Below are positions 52,992 through 62,121 of a stretch of DNA of 64,000 nucleotides, piece by piece; position 1 is the stretch's first letter; each line of letters opens with the position of its first letter. Source of the DNA: Brucella tritici (GTDB lineage Bacteria; Pseudomonadota; Alphaproteobacteria; Rhizobiales; Rhizobiaceae). The notes beneath the pieces are model-generated. The model worked only from the letters and a program-made list of their open reading frames with translations, did not search any database and was not told where the DNA came from. The stretch lies in NCBI RefSeq assembly GCF_008932295.1, contig NZ_WBWA01000011.1, positions 62,001 to 126,000 of the forward strand, written 5' to 3'. The translations under genes and the position numbers were made by a program.

Positions 52992-54326
52992 TCAGCGATG
53001 CGGTAATGCTTCGAGGAATTCTACCGGCTCGCCCTTGTTGGCGTTCACGATTTCCGCTTCCCACATTACCTTGATGCCACGCACGAAAGTGCCAATCGGC
53101 CATCCTGTGACAGTCTTGCCATGATAGGGCGTCCAGCCAGCCTTCGAACCCGCCTGCTCATGCGTGATCGTTTCGCGGCGCTTCATGTCCACGATGGTCA
53201 GATCGGCATCGTAGCCGACTGCAATACGACCCTTACGCGCCATGCCGAAAATACGGTTCGGACCGTGGCTGGAGAGATCGACGAAGCGCTCCAGCGTGAG
53301 CCTGCCCGCATTGATGTGATCAAGCATGATCGGCACCAGTGTCTGCACGCCTGTCATGCCGGACGGGGAAGCTGGATAAGGCTTCTGCTTTTCTTCCAGC
53401 GTGTGCGGAGCGTGGTCGGAACCGAGCACATCGACGATACCCTGATCAATGCCCTTCCACACGCCGTCGCGGTGACGCTTGTCACGGACAGGCGGGTTCA
53501 TCTGGATGAGATTGCCGAGTGTCTTGTAACCGTCTGCCGACAAGGTGAGATGGTGCGGCGTTGCTTCGCAGGTCGCGACATCCTTGTGATCTTTCAGGAA
53601 GTCGATTTCTTCGGCAGTCGAGATATGCAGTACGTGAATGCGGGCGCCGGTATCGCGTGCGATGCGTACAAGCCGTTCCGTGCATTGCAGTGCTGCAACT
53701 TCGTCGCGCCAGACCGGGTGGCTCGACGGATCGCCCTGCACGCGCAGGCCTTCGCGTTCCTTCAACCGGAACTCGTCTTCAGAGTGGAAGGCCGCGCGAC
53801 GGCGCGTGTTCTTCAGGATCGAGCGAACACCGTCATCGTCTTCAACAAGCAGATCGCCGGTAGACGATCCCATGAAAACCTTGATGCCGGCAGCGCCCGG
53901 CAGGCGTTCCAGTTCGGCAACGTCCTTCGCATTGTCGCGCGTACCACCGACCCAGAAAGCGAAATCGCAGTGCATACGATGACGACCACGGCGAATCTTG
54001 TCTTCCAGCGTCTCGGCGGAAGTGGTGAGCGGCTTGGTGTTCGGCATTTCGAAAACGGAGGTTACCCCGCCCAGAACAGCGGCGAGCGAACCGGTCTCGA
54101 GATCTTCCTTGTGTTCAAGACCGGGCTCGCGGAAATGGACCTGGCTATCCACCACGCCGGGCAGAATATGCAGGCCCGTGCAATCGACCACCTCACCTGC
54201 CGTATGTGTGGAAAGAGAGCCTATGGCAGCGATGCGACCATTGCGAATACCGATGTCGCGTTGGCCTATACCGTCGTGATTGACGATGGTTGCACCCTTC
54301 AAAATCGTATCGAATGTTTCGGCCAT
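52992..54326 (-). CDS. dihydroorotase-like amidohydrolase
   Basis: A 444-residue cyclic amidohydrolase of the dihydroorotase family (pyrimidine synthesis). Landmarks are LPGVVDSQVHFREPGLEHKEDLETG, EMPNT, the carbamylated Lys region GIKVFMGSS, HSEDE, HILHIST-type metal His, and LGSDHAPHT. The usual HxH metal site is here Q-V-H, as in some bacterial dihydroorotases I recall. Start ATG 54326 follows GGAGAC. No pyr gene is beside it, so an allantoinase or hydantoinase role cannot be excluded. Divergent from ygfZ. Confidence 0.82.
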   Translation of the reverse strand: MAETFDTILKGATIVNHDGIGQRDIGIRNGRIAAIGSLSTHTAGEVVDCTGLHILPGVVDSQVHFREPGLEHKEDLETGSLAAVLGGVTSVFEMPNTKPLTTSAETLEDKIRRGRHRMHCDFAFWVGGTRDNAKDVAELERLPGAAGIKVFMGSSTGDLLVEDDDGVRSILKNTRRRAAFHSEDEFRLKEREGLRVQGDPSSHPVWRDEVAALQCTERLVRIARDTGARIHVLHISTAEEIDFLKDHKDVATCEATPHHLTLSADGYKTLGNLIQMNPPVRDKRHRDGVWKGIDQGIVDVLGSDHAPHTLEEKQKPYPASPSGMTGVQTLVPIMLDHINAGRLTLERFVDLSSHGPNRIFGMARKGRIAVGYDADLTIVDMKRRETITHEQAGSKAGWTPYHGKTVTGWPIGTFVRGIKVMWEAEIVNANKGEPVEFLEALPHR

Positions 54327-54411
54327 AGTTGTCTCCTGCCAGATTGATAGGACTTGCGAGCCTTCCCATTGGGGCTTACGTAACGAGGGCGCGAAAGGCA
54401 AGGACGAAGCG

Positions 54412-55275
54412 ATGACGACGGCAGTTGAAACGGTAAATCTTTCAAACAGGGCTTTGGTTCACATTACGGGCGACGACGCGGAAAAATTTCTGCAAGCCGT
54501 GATTACAACCGATCTCGACAAGCTTGGACCGGACGATCTGAAACCGGGAGCCTTGCTCGCTCCGCAAGGAAAGATCCTGTTCGACTTTGTCGTTTCACGC
54601 ATTGATGGCGGCTTGCGTTTCGATCTCCCGGCAAGCATTGCCGCTGATTTTATCAAGCGTATCACTCTCTACAGGCTGCGCGCAAAAGCCGAAATAACGC
54701 AACTGCCAGAATCGCTTGTCAGTGTTTCCTGGCAAGCTGAATCACATCCTTCACAGAATGATTCAATCAAGCGCGACAGCCGCTTTCCGACCGAACTGAA
54801 TGTTCGCCGGATTTACGGTCCGGCAGATGGCACGACCGATGAAAGCGCGTGGACGAAGCTGCGCGCAGAATATGGCATTGCGGAAGGCGAAGCGGATTTC
54901 GCTTATAATGACGTCTTCCCGCATGACGTCAATTTCGACCAGACCGGCGGCGTCTCCTTCCCGAAAGGCTGTTTCATCGGACAGGAAGTCGTATCGCGCA
55001 TGCAGCATCGCGGCACGGCTCGGCGGCGCGTTCTGGTGGCTCGTTCAGAAGGAGGCCTCCCCCCGATGGGTACGCCCATTACCGTTGATGGGCGCGAGAT
55101 CGGCACGACAGGAAGCTCCGCCGACACTATCGGCATAGCGCTTGTGCGCATCGACCGCGCCAAGGATGCGATAGATGCTGGCAGTCCGATTCTGGCAGGC
55201 GAAACGCCCATAACACTTACCTTGCCGCCTCATGTGCGGTTCGGGTTTCCGGAAGCTGAAGCGGGTAACGCCTGA
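54412..55275 (+). CDS. ygfZ: folate-binding protein YgfZ
   Basis: A 287-residue protein of the GcvT-like YgfZ/IBA57 family, which helps repair or assemble iron-sulfur clusters in enzymes such as MiaB and uses tetrahydrofolate. The signature KGCFIGQEVVSRMQHRG (K-G-C-x-x-G-Q-E, with the functional Cys) is intact. Start ATG 54412 is the family start; the frame runs on into the dihydroorotase gene. It shares one base with the HD gene (TGATG). Confidence 0.92.
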   Translation: MTTAVETVNLSNRALVHITGDDAEKFLQAVITTDLDKLGPDDLKPGALLAPQGKILFDFVVSRIDGGLRFDLPASIAADFIKRITLYRLRAKAEITQLPESLVSVSWQAESHPSQNDSIKRDSRFPTELNVRRIYGPADGTTDESAWTKLRAEYGIAEGEADFAYNDVFPHDVNFDQTGGVSFPKGCFIGQEVVSRMQHRGTARRRVLVARSEGGLPPMGTPITVDGREIGTTGSSADTIGIALVRIDRAKDAIDAGSPILAGETPITLTLPPHVRFGFPEAEAGNA

Positions 55276-55895
55276 TGGCCAGCGCCGACCGATCTTCCGG
55301 CAAAACACGTGCCTGGCAACGCATGTTGTCGGGGCGCCGTCTCGACCTGCTCGACCCCTCGCCGCTCGATATTGAGATCGAGGATATTGCCCATGGTCTT
55401 GCCCGTGTTGCGCGCTGGAACGGTCAGACTGTTGGTGAACATGCCTTTTCGGTCGCGCAGCACTCGCTGCTCGTGGATCAGATATTTACCCGGCTGGTGC
55501 CCGATGCCAGTGTTGAATGGCAGCTATTGTCACTCCTGCACGACGCACCGGAATATGTCATCGGCGACATGATCTCGCCCTTCAAGGCGGTGATGGGCGG
55601 CAATTACAAGATGATCGAAATGCGGCTGGAAAACGCGATCCACCTGCGCTTTTCGCTGCCGATAACTGCGCCCGCGCAGCTCAAGACACTTATCAAGCGC
55701 GCCGATCAGGTTGCAGCTTTTTTCGAGGCCACGCGACTTGCCGGGTTCACCGAGGCCGAGGCCGTCAAATATTTCGGGCGTCCGCGTGGTTTCGATCCGG
55801 CAGGACTGGATATCGCACCGCGCCCCACGCAAGACGTGCAGACAGATTTTCTCGCACGGTTTGCAGCATTGGAAAAAGCACGGCAGGGCCGATGA
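55275..55895 (+). CDS. HD domain hydrolase (YfbR-like)
   Basis: A 206-residue HD-domain phosphohydrolase. Metal ligands are visible in VGEHAFSVAQHSLLV, LLHDAPEYVIGDM (the HD pair) and KRADQVAAFFEATRL (the last Asp). The pattern fits the YfbR-like 5'-nucleotidase group, acting on deoxynucleoside monophosphates, but this is inferred. It begins in the ygfZ stop and its stop overlaps the phosphatase start (ATGA). Confidence 0.82.
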   Translation: MASADRSSGKTRAWQRMLSGRRLDLLDPSPLDIEIEDIAHGLARVARWNGQTVGEHAFSVAQHSLLVDQIFTRLVPDASVEWQLLSLLHDAPEYVIGDMISPFKAVMGGNYKMIEMRLENAIHLRFSLPITAPAQLKTLIKRADQVAAFFEATRLAGFTEAEAVKYFGRPRGFDPAGLDIAPRPTQDVQTDFLARFAALEKARQGR

Positions 55896-56401
55896 GCCGG
55901 ATCGTCGTGACGCCGCTGTCGCAACTGGCAACACAACTGACATTGCACCGGCCCAGCCATGTCGTGACGCTTGGAAGCGAGGCCCCGGCGGCTCTGCCTG
56001 ATGGCTACGATGCCGTCCGTCTGTCGCTGACATTCAACGATATTATCGAATTGCGCGAGGGGTTGGTCGCCCCCGATGAAACCCACGTGCTGCGGCTTCT
56101 GAACTTCGCGAAGAGCTGGCCTATGGATGCGCCGTTACTCATTCACTGTTATGCTGGCATTTCCCGTTCCACGGCTGCGGCTTATATCATCGCTTCGGCT
56201 TTAAACCCTGCGCTGGATGAAAGCGATCTTGCCAGGATTGTTCGCAGCCTTTCTCCAGCGGCAACGCCGAATATCAGGCTCATATCGCTCGCAGACGAAA
56301 TTTTAGAGCGACAAGGGCGAATGGTTGCAGCCATACGCGCAATCGGACGCGGAGCGGAAGCCTTCGAAGGTAAGGTTTTCAGCTTGCCTGTGAGACATTG
56401 A
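55892..56401 (+). CDS. tyrosine/dual-specificity phosphatase family protein
   Basis: A 169-residue protein with the phosphatase P-loop HCYAGISRSTAAAY (H-C-x5-R-S), nucleophile Cys near residue 88, and a probable general-acid region before it (LNFAKSWP). It is shorter than most and lacks an obvious regulatory domain. Found in Rhizobiales after the HD gene; substrate unknown (protein, lipid or nucleotide phosphates possible). Its 3' end overlaps recO, on the other strand, by 23 bases. Confidence 0.8.
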   Translation: MSRIVVTPLSQLATQLTLHRPSHVVTLGSEAPAALPDGYDAVRLSLTFNDIIELREGLVAPDETHVLRLLNFAKSWPMDAPLLIHCYAGISRSTAAAYIIASALNPALDESDLARIVRSLSPAATPNIRLISLADEILERQGRMVAAIRAIGRGAEAFEGKVFSLPVRH

Positions 56402-57122
56402 TCGCTCGCCCGAGGGCGTTCAGAAACCCGCCACGCGCATCAGGCGGCGTGACGGCACGTGGCTCCCATACATGCCGCATCAGAAAATAACCGGTCATCG
56501 TGAAGGCATGATCGATATCATCATAGGACGTTGCGCGAACGGCAGTATTATTGACGAAGCCCGGCAGTAGCAGAAGCTTGTCAGCCCATGGTGCACCCGC
56601 ATCACGACAGACCGCACGCCCGGATTTCGGTGACACATAGATCAGGTCTTCCCTGACGCCTGTTGCGGCACATTCCTTGAGATCAAGACCGAAGCCAAGT
56701 TCCTCAAGCATCATCACTTCAAAGCGCAATACCAGTTCGCCTGAGGCCAGCGGATCGTCAAAATGTTCGATGATAAGCCGCAATGTCTCATAGAGACCGC
56801 GATGCGGATCGCGTTCGGGCAGAAGGCGCAAATGCGAAGCCGCAAGCTGGATACCATATAACGCCACAGGTGTTTCGATGAGGCGGGCGGCGGCAAATTC
56901 CAGCGGTTCGATGGTAAAACTGCCCATATGCTCATCCAGCCGCGCCCACCATGTCACATCCACATGATTGCCCGGCTGCAGCAAAGGCTGCATGCGACGG
57001 GAACGCCCGCCGCGCACCATACCCATATGGCGGCCATGCTCACGGGTCATCACTTCCACGATGGCGCTTGTCTCGCCATGGCGTCGTGTCCCGAGAATTA
57101 TGCCTTCATCGCGCCATTCCAT
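56379..57122 (-). CDS. recO: DNA repair protein RecO
   Basis: A 247-residue RecO, which loads RecA onto single-stranded DNA with RecF and RecR. The OB-fold N-terminus (MEWRDEGIILGTRRHGETSAIVEVMT, HGRHMGMVRGGRSRR) and helical C-terminal domain are present, without zinc Cys. Last gene of the minus-strand acpS-lepB-rnc-era-recO unit, overlapping the convergent phosphatase gene. Confidence 0.93.
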   Translation of the reverse strand: MEWRDEGIILGTRRHGETSAIVEVMTREHGRHMGMVRGGRSRRMQPLLQPGNHVDVTWWARLDEHMGSFTIEPLEFAAARLIETPVALYGIQLAASHLRLLPERDPHRGLYETLRLIIEHFDDPLASGELVLRFEVMMLEELGFGLDLKECAATGVREDLIYVSPKSGRAVCRDAGAPWADKLLLLPGFVNNTAVRATSYDDIDHAFTMTGYFLMRHVWEPRAVTPPDARGGFLNALGRAINVSQAS

Positions 57123-57140
57123 GGCCGCCAGCTTTATAGT

Positions 57141-57241
57141 TTAGCGCATCCCGAAAAGTGTGAAACGGCTTTCGGACAAGATGCGCGCCAGTACAAAAAA
57201 TGGAGCGCCGATCTGATTTAATCAGATCGAAACGCGCTCTA
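57141..57241. repeat. palindromic repeat between recO and era
   Basis: GCGCATCCCGAAAAGTG (from 57144) begins a stem closed by GATGCGC; the first 25 bases are identical to those at 49117. A second stem is CGATCTGATT-T-AATCAGATCG (57209-57229). The right end GCTCTA supplies the TAG stop of era (57239-57241, minus strand). Confidence 0.7.
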
Positions 57242-58174
57242 GGTTGGAAAATCAAGGCCCATTTCGCGATAGCGTTCCGGGTCGTTGCCCCAGTTTTCCC
57301 GCACTTTCACGAAAAGGAAGAGATGAACCGTCTGTTCCAGTATCTCGGAGATTTCCTTGCGTGCCGATTGTCCGATCGCCTTGATCGTCTCGCCCTTGTG
57401 GCCAAGCACGATCTTCTTCTGGCTTTCGCGCTCCACATAGATCACCTGCTCGATGCGCACTGATCCATCCTTGCGCTCTTCCCAGCGTTCGGTTTCCACC
57501 GTGGACGAGTAAGGCAGTTCCTCATGCAGGCGCAGATAGAGCTTTTCGCGCGTGATTTCGGCTGCAAGCTGCCGTATCGGCATGTCAGAAATCTGGTCTT
57601 CCGGATAATACCAAGGGCCGTTCGGCACGTTCTCTGCGAGATATTTCGCAAGATCCTTGCAGCCCGATCCGTTCAGCGCCGAGATCATGAAAGTCTGGTC
57701 GAATGTGACCAGTTCGTTGGCCTTGCGGGCAAGATCCAGCAAAACCGGCGGATCGACGCGGTCAACCTTGTTGAGCACCAGAACCTTCTTCTGGCGCACA
57801 TCCTTCATGCTCGCAAGCAGCGCTTCCGCATTCTCGTTCAGGCCGCCCTGCGAATCGAGAAGAACGAGAATGATGTCGGCATCCTTCGCACCACCCCAGG
57901 CCGTCGTGACCATGGCGCGGTCGAGCCTGCGCTTCGGCCGGAAAATGCCGGGCGTGTCGACCAGAACGATCTGTGCCTGGCCTTCGATGAATATGCCGCG
58001 CACAAGAGCGCGTGTCGTCTGCACCTTATGCGTGACGATTGAAACCTTCGTTCCCACAAGCTGGTTGACCAGCGTGGATTTCCCCGCATTCGGCGCCCCG
58101 ATCAACGCCACGAAGCCGGACCGGGTCTGGCCTGCCTCGTTTTCGCCGTCAGCCGGCGTCGTCCGATTATTCAT
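57239..58174 (-). CDS. era: GTPase Era
   Basis: A 311-residue Era, a GTPase that binds the 3' end of 16S rRNA during 30S assembly. G motifs: GAPNAGKST (G1), DTPGIF (G3), NKVD (G4). The C-terminal KH domain has EVIYVERESQKKIVLGHKGETIK. The TAG stop lies in the repeat element. Downstream of rnc, upstream of recO. Confidence 0.96.
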   Translation of the reverse strand: MNNRTTPADGENEAGQTRSGFVALIGAPNAGKSTLVNQLVGTKVSIVTHKVQTTRALVRGIFIEGQAQIVLVDTPGIFRPKRRLDRAMVTTAWGGAKDADIILVLLDSQGGLNENAEALLASMKDVRQKKVLVLNKVDRVDPPVLLDLARKANELVTFDQTFMISALNGSGCKDLAKYLAENVPNGPWYYPEDQISDMPIRQLAAEITREKLYLRLHEELPYSSTVETERWEERKDGSVRIEQVIYVERESQKKIVLGHKGETIKAIGQSARKEISEILEQTVHLFLFVKVRENWGNDPERYREMGLDFPT

Positions 58175-58323
58175 TGTTTATCCTTCCAGACGATATTTCC
58201 TTGCAGAACGCCGCCGTCCCCTGCGCACGGCATTCCGGATACGACAAAACCGCTGATGAAAGCGACATATCGTATAAGACTTAATTATAACCGATCTCGA
58301 TTTAAAAAACGCCAACTCTTGCA

Positions 58324-59028
58324 TCAAGCAGAATTATCACGCTTCCAGACGCCTTCACGATGAAGCATCACTTCAGCGGCGTTCTGTTCGGCTATTCTTT
58401 TCGAACGCCCCTCGCCCGTTTCCGTGGCAAAACCCTTGACCGTAACCTCCACCGTAAACAGCGGATCATGGTCGGGACCTGTACGGCTGATGATGGAATA
58501 TGAAGGATGGACATTGCCCTGCTGGTGCGCCCATTCCTGCAACTCGGTCTTGGCATCGCGGCGGGCGGCACCCGTTTGCAGTGACCGCTTTTCCCAGTAG
58601 CGCTTGACGAAGGGCCGTACGGCCTCCAGTCCGCCATCGAGATAGATCGTGGCGATCAGTGCCTCGACGACATCGGCGCGCACGTTCAAAAGGCGCTTGT
58701 CATTCAGTGACTTGATATCGGAGCCGGTGTGGATGAGATCGGCGAGCCCGATCTCATCGGCAATCGCCGCGCAGGTTTCGGCATTCACCAGCGCATTGAG
58801 GCGAACCGACAGTTCACCTTCGGAGGCATCGGGAAACTCGTCGAACAACATTTCCGCGACGGTCAGTCCCAGAACGCGGTCGCCGAGAAATTCGAGACGT
58901 TCATAATTTGCGCGCGAAGGCGCCTGCACACTTGAGTGGGTGAGCGCACGATCCAGCCGTTTCAGATTGAGAAAACGGTGTCCGGTGCGCTCCTCCAGAA
59001 TTGCTGCTGCCTGATTTGCCGAAGCCAT
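58324..59028 (-). CDS. rnc: ribonuclease III
   Basis: A 234-residue RNase III, which cuts double-stranded RNA including rRNA precursors. The catalytic signature ERLEFLGDRVLGL is at residues 43-55 (Glu46, Asp50). The second catalytic pair is in the DVVEALIATIYLDGG region. The C-terminal double-stranded RNA-binding domain (about 157-228) ends in RSKRIAEQNAAEVML. It starts one base after lepB ends on the same strand. Confidence 0.96.
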   Translation of the reverse strand: MASANQAAAILEERTGHRFLNLKRLDRALTHSSVQAPSRANYERLEFLGDRVLGLTVAEMLFDEFPDASEGELSVRLNALVNAETCAAIADEIGLADLIHTGSDIKSLNDKRLLNVRADVVEALIATIYLDGGLEAVRPFVKRYWEKRSLQTGAARRDAKTELQEWAHQQGNVHPSYSIISRTGPDHDPLFTVEVTVKGFATETGEGRSKRIAEQNAAEVMLHREGVWKRDNSA

Positions 59029-59029
59029 T

Positions 59030-59812
59030 TCAGTTTCCGGTTACGGCTGTATGCGGCGCGGCATTGACTGAGCTGAACAGTCGGCCAAAGCGTACTTCGG
59101 TCGGCCATTTCCAGATTTCAAGCGGGCTTGCCTTGTCGGCAATGGAGAAGAAGATGATGTTTGCGCGACCGACCAGATTTTCAAACGGCACATAGCCAAC
59201 GCCGAAACGGCTATCGAGCGAGTTGTCGCGGTTGTCGCCCATCATGAAGTAATGACCGGCAGGAACCTCGAAGACGCGCGTATCGTCACCGATGGAATTC
59301 GGCGCGAGATCGAGCGTGTCATAGGTCACGCCTTCCGGCAGGGTTTCACGATAGACTTCGACGGGCCGGTTCACTTCCGTCACATCGGGATTGTCGATGG
59401 TGCCGACCCGGTCACGCTTGACCGCCTGATCGTTGATGTAGAGCACGCCGCCGCGCATCTGCACGCGGTCGCCCGGCAGGCCGATCACGCGCTTGATGTA
59501 ATCGACGGAAGGATCACTCGGCAGTTTGAACACCACCACGTCACCGCGCTTCGGCTCCGCACTCCAGATACGGCCTGAAAACAAATCCAGTCCGAACGGC
59601 AGCGAATAGCGCGAATAGCCATAGGCATATTTCGAAACAAACAGATAATCGCCTTCCAGAAGCGTGGGGCGCATGGAGCCCGACGGTATGCTGAAAGGCT
59701 GGAAAAGCAGGGTGCGAATGACCAGTGCCAGCAGCAGCGCCTGCACGATAACGCTGATGGTTTCGCCAAGGCCGCCGGATTTTTTTGTCTCACTCTTGCT
59801 GGACACGCTCAT
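59030..59812 (-). CDS. lepB: signal peptidase I
   Basis: A 260-residue inner-membrane Ser/Lys peptidase that removes signal peptides. One membrane helix (about 18-38) precedes the catalytic Ser46 in SIPSGSMRPTLLEGD. The Lys is in DYIKRVIGLPGD, and GDNRDNSLDSR is the conserved late box. It lies between acpS and rnc. Confidence 0.95.
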   Translation of the reverse strand: MSVSSKSETKKSGGLGETISVIVQALLLALVIRTLLFQPFSIPSGSMRPTLLEGDYLFVSKYAYGYSRYSLPFGLDLFSGRIWSAEPKRGDVVVFKLPSDPSVDYIKRVIGLPGDRVQMRGGVLYINDQAVKRDRVGTIDNPDVTEVNRPVEVYRETLPEGVTYDTLDLAPNSIGDDTRVFEVPAGHYFMMGDNRDNSLDSRFGVGYVPFENLVGRANIIFFSIADKASPLEIWKWPTEVRFGRLFSSVNAAPHTAVTGN

Positions 59813-59935
59813 TGTATCTCCGCTTCCGATAACGCGATCTAATAACGACTATGAAAGCATGACGCAATCAGGCCGCCGGCAGAACGCCGGTTTATCGCAC
59901 GATTATGAGCAGGAGTTTACCCGTCACAATCACAA

Positions 59936-60340
59936 TTATTTCGTCTCAGGCAGGGCTTCGATGATAACGAACGCCTGTGCGAGAGGAAAATCATCGGTAA
60001 TTGTCAGATGTATGGCGGCACGCATTCCTGCGGGCAAGAGTTTCTGCAACTGTCTCGCCGCACCGCCGGTCAAATGCATGGTGGGCTTTCCGGAAGGGGC
60101 ATTGACCACGCCCATATCCCGCCAGAAAACGCCCTGGGCAATACCGGTTCCGAGCGCCTTCGCGCAGGCTTCCTTCGCCGCGAAGCGCTTTGCATAGGAC
60201 GCCGCACGCTGCTTGCGCCCATCCGATTTTTTCTGCTCGATTTCAGTGAAGACCCGGTTGCGGAAACGGTCGCCATGCCGCTCAAGGGTATTTTCGACAC
60301 GGCGAATATCGATGAGGTCGCTACCTATACCGACAATCAT
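59936..60340 (-). CDS. acpS: holo-ACP synthase
   Basis: A 134-residue AcpS, which attaches 4'-phosphopantetheine from CoA to acyl carrier protein. [16 protein letters not shown] and [15 protein letters not shown] are the magnesium and CoA sites, and IHLTITDD is in the last strand. It overlaps the DUF2062 gene by four bases. Confidence 0.94.
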   Translation of the reverse strand: MIVGIGSDLIDIRRVENTLERHGDRFRNRVFTEIEQKKSDGRKQRAASYAKRFAAKEACAKALGTGIAQGVFWRDMGVVNAPSGKPTMHLTGGAARQLQKLLPAGMRAAIHLTITDDFPLAQAFVIIEALPETK

Positions 60341-60912
60341 ACTTTCTGAAGCTCCTGCTCGCGGTGCAGGCGATGCTTTTCCGCAAGGCGTTCGATACGA
60401 CGACGACGGAACGCCGAAACGGCAAACCGGGTAACGAAATAGACCACGACAGCGAATGCAGCGCCCAGAATCGTCGAGCCGAACAGCATCGGCTTCAAAA
60501 GCGGTGTCCAGATTTCATCGAAATGCATGGTTTCGAGCGCCCGGCCGAAATGGACCGGCGGAGCATTATCGATACTGCCGTTCATGATGAAACGACCAAG
60601 CTCGAATGTGCTGCCCCAGATGAATGGCAGGGTCAGCGGATTGGCAAGGGTTGTGCCAAGCGCTGCGGCCGCAATATTTCCGGCAAGGAAATAAGCCAGC
60701 ACGATTGCGATGATGAGATGGAAGCCAAAGAAAGGCGTAAACGCCGAAAACACGCCGACGGCCAGACCGGCTGCGACAGCATGAGGCGAGGCAGTAATGC
60801 GCAGAATCCGCTTTCCCCCGTACCGGAAGGAACGGGAGAAGGAGCGACGCGGCCAGACCAGAAGCCTTAAACGCTCTTTTCTGGTCGGAGGATTACGGCG
60901 TTGAAACAGCAT
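60337..60912 (-). CDS. DUF2062 membrane protein
   Basis: A 191-residue protein of the DUF2062 family with a basic N-terminus and three or four membrane helices. [24 protein letters not shown] and [14 protein letters not shown] are the conserved stretches. Function unknown; often beside acpS or in lipid-related operons. First gene of the acpS-lepB-rnc-era-recO unit here. Confidence 0.85.
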   Translation of the reverse strand: MLFQRRNPPTRKERLRLLVWPRRSFSRSFRYGGKRILRITASPHAVAAGLAVGVFSAFTPFFGFHLIIAIVLAYFLAGNIAAAALGTTLANPLTLPFIWGSTFELGRFIMNGSIDNAPPVHFGRALETMHFDEIWTPLLKPMLFGSTILGAAFAVVVYFVTRFAVSAFRRRRIERLAEKHRLHREQELQKV

Positions 60913-60953
60913 GCGCTTCTATTAATGCTCTCCCATCGCGGAGACAATTGTTA

Positions 60954-61829
60954 TTATTCGACCAAAACTGCGGCACTGTCGCTGCGTTCGAAAGGAACAG
61001 TGTCCAGCCTCGGCAAATAAAACCGCGGCGAAACACCAAGCATCCTGCGGAACATCGTCGTGAAAGCGGAAACGCTGTCATAACCCAGATCGAGCGCCAC
61101 GCTCGTCACCGCCTCCCCTTCCGTAAGCCGAGGAACCGCAGCAAACAGACATGCCTGCTGGCGCCAGACTGAAAGGCTTACACCGGTCTCCCGCTGGAAA
61201 TGCCGGGTAAATGAGCGTCGGCTCATCGCCATCCTGTCCGCCCAGTCGTCGATTGTGGCGCGCGAAGAAGGCTTTTTCACGAATTCACGGCATAGTTTCT
61301 GCAAACGCGGATCGGACGGGAAAGGCAGGCCCAGAGAGCGTTGCGGCAATGTGTGGAGGTCTCGCAGGATCAGCTCGATCACCAGTGCATCGCGACTATC
61401 CGGCTCTGGCGTGCTGTCCTGCGTGGTTGCATCGATGATAAGGCATCGCATGAGATCGGTAAGCCCGACCACGTGGAGATAATCCGGCACACCCGAGACG
61501 GCATCGACGCAGATATAGATCGATCGCATGTAGACTTCGCCGAGGATTTCAACCGAATGCTCCACGCCTGCCGGTATCCACATGGCGTGGTCACTTGGAA
61601 TCATCCAGCGCCCGGCATCCGTCGTCACCAGAACCACGCCTTGCGAGGCACAGAGAAGCTGTGCCCGGCTGTGACGATGGCGCGGCACGAAATAGCCATC
61701 CGGGTAGCGCGTCGGCAGGGCAATCACCGGACCGCTCATGCCTTCCAGCATGGCGATCCGCTGTTCATGGAACTTCTGCAGTTCCTCGCTTCCCGGTAAT
61801 AAAAGCCCCGGTGGAGACTTTGGTTTCAT
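60954..61829 (-). CDS. AraC family transcriptional regulator
   Basis: A 291-residue regulator with an N-terminal cupin sensor domain (RHRHSRAQLLCASQGVVLV, WMIPSDHAMWIPAG) and a C-terminal AraC domain with two helix-turn-helix motifs (TIDDWADRMAMSRRSFTRHFQRETG and VTSVALDLGYDSVSAFTTMFRRMLG). The layout is that of regulators next to efflux genes. It is divergent from the Fsr-type exporter and is the likely local regulator. Confidence 0.85.
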   Translation of the reverse strand: MKPKSPPGLLLPGSEELQKFHEQRIAMLEGMSGPVIALPTRYPDGYFVPRHRHSRAQLLCASQGVVLVTTDAGRWMIPSDHAMWIPAGVEHSVEILGEVYMRSIYICVDAVSGVPDYLHVVGLTDLMRCLIIDATTQDSTPEPDSRDALVIELILRDLHTLPQRSLGLPFPSDPRLQKLCREFVKKPSSRATIDDWADRMAMSRRSFTRHFQRETGVSLSVWRQQACLFAAVPRLTEGEAVTSVALDLGYDSVSAFTTMFRRMLGVSPRFYLPRLDTVPFERSDSAAVLVE

Positions 61830-61949
61830 TACAGTTCTGCCCTATGTTTGGCCCACTCTCGAAACTATTGGACCAAAACACGAAAGCGGGCGAGAGGCAA
61901 TCGTCCTATTAATGACTTGCTGAGAATGGGTCGCGACATTCGCTGGCGG

Positions 61950-62000
61950 AATGAATTTGACGTTTGATGAAGGCAACTGCCTGTCCAGACGCCAAATTCG
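61950..62000. repeat. imperfect inverted repeat in the AraC-Fsr intergenic region
   Basis: GAATTTGACGTT (from 61953) faces GACGCCAAATTC (61988-61999). The 17-mer TGAATTTGACGTTTGAT (61952-61968) is identical to one at 1494-1510. It could be an AraC-type operator or the remains of a small repeat. Confidence 0.5.
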
Positions 62001-62121
62001 TAAACTTTCGCCGGTTTCTCATCAACACCCCGCAATTTCCCTGAGTGCCTTATTTCCTGTAGTCAGATAATATCTGCAGGAAATGCGCCTGAAGACCGGC
62101 TTTCATCTTCGGAGTAGTAGT

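Noticed and set aside
53121..54347. 408-codon open frame on the plus strand opposite the dihydroorotase gene
   Set aside because: Antisense shadow; the minus-strand protein has all family motifs.
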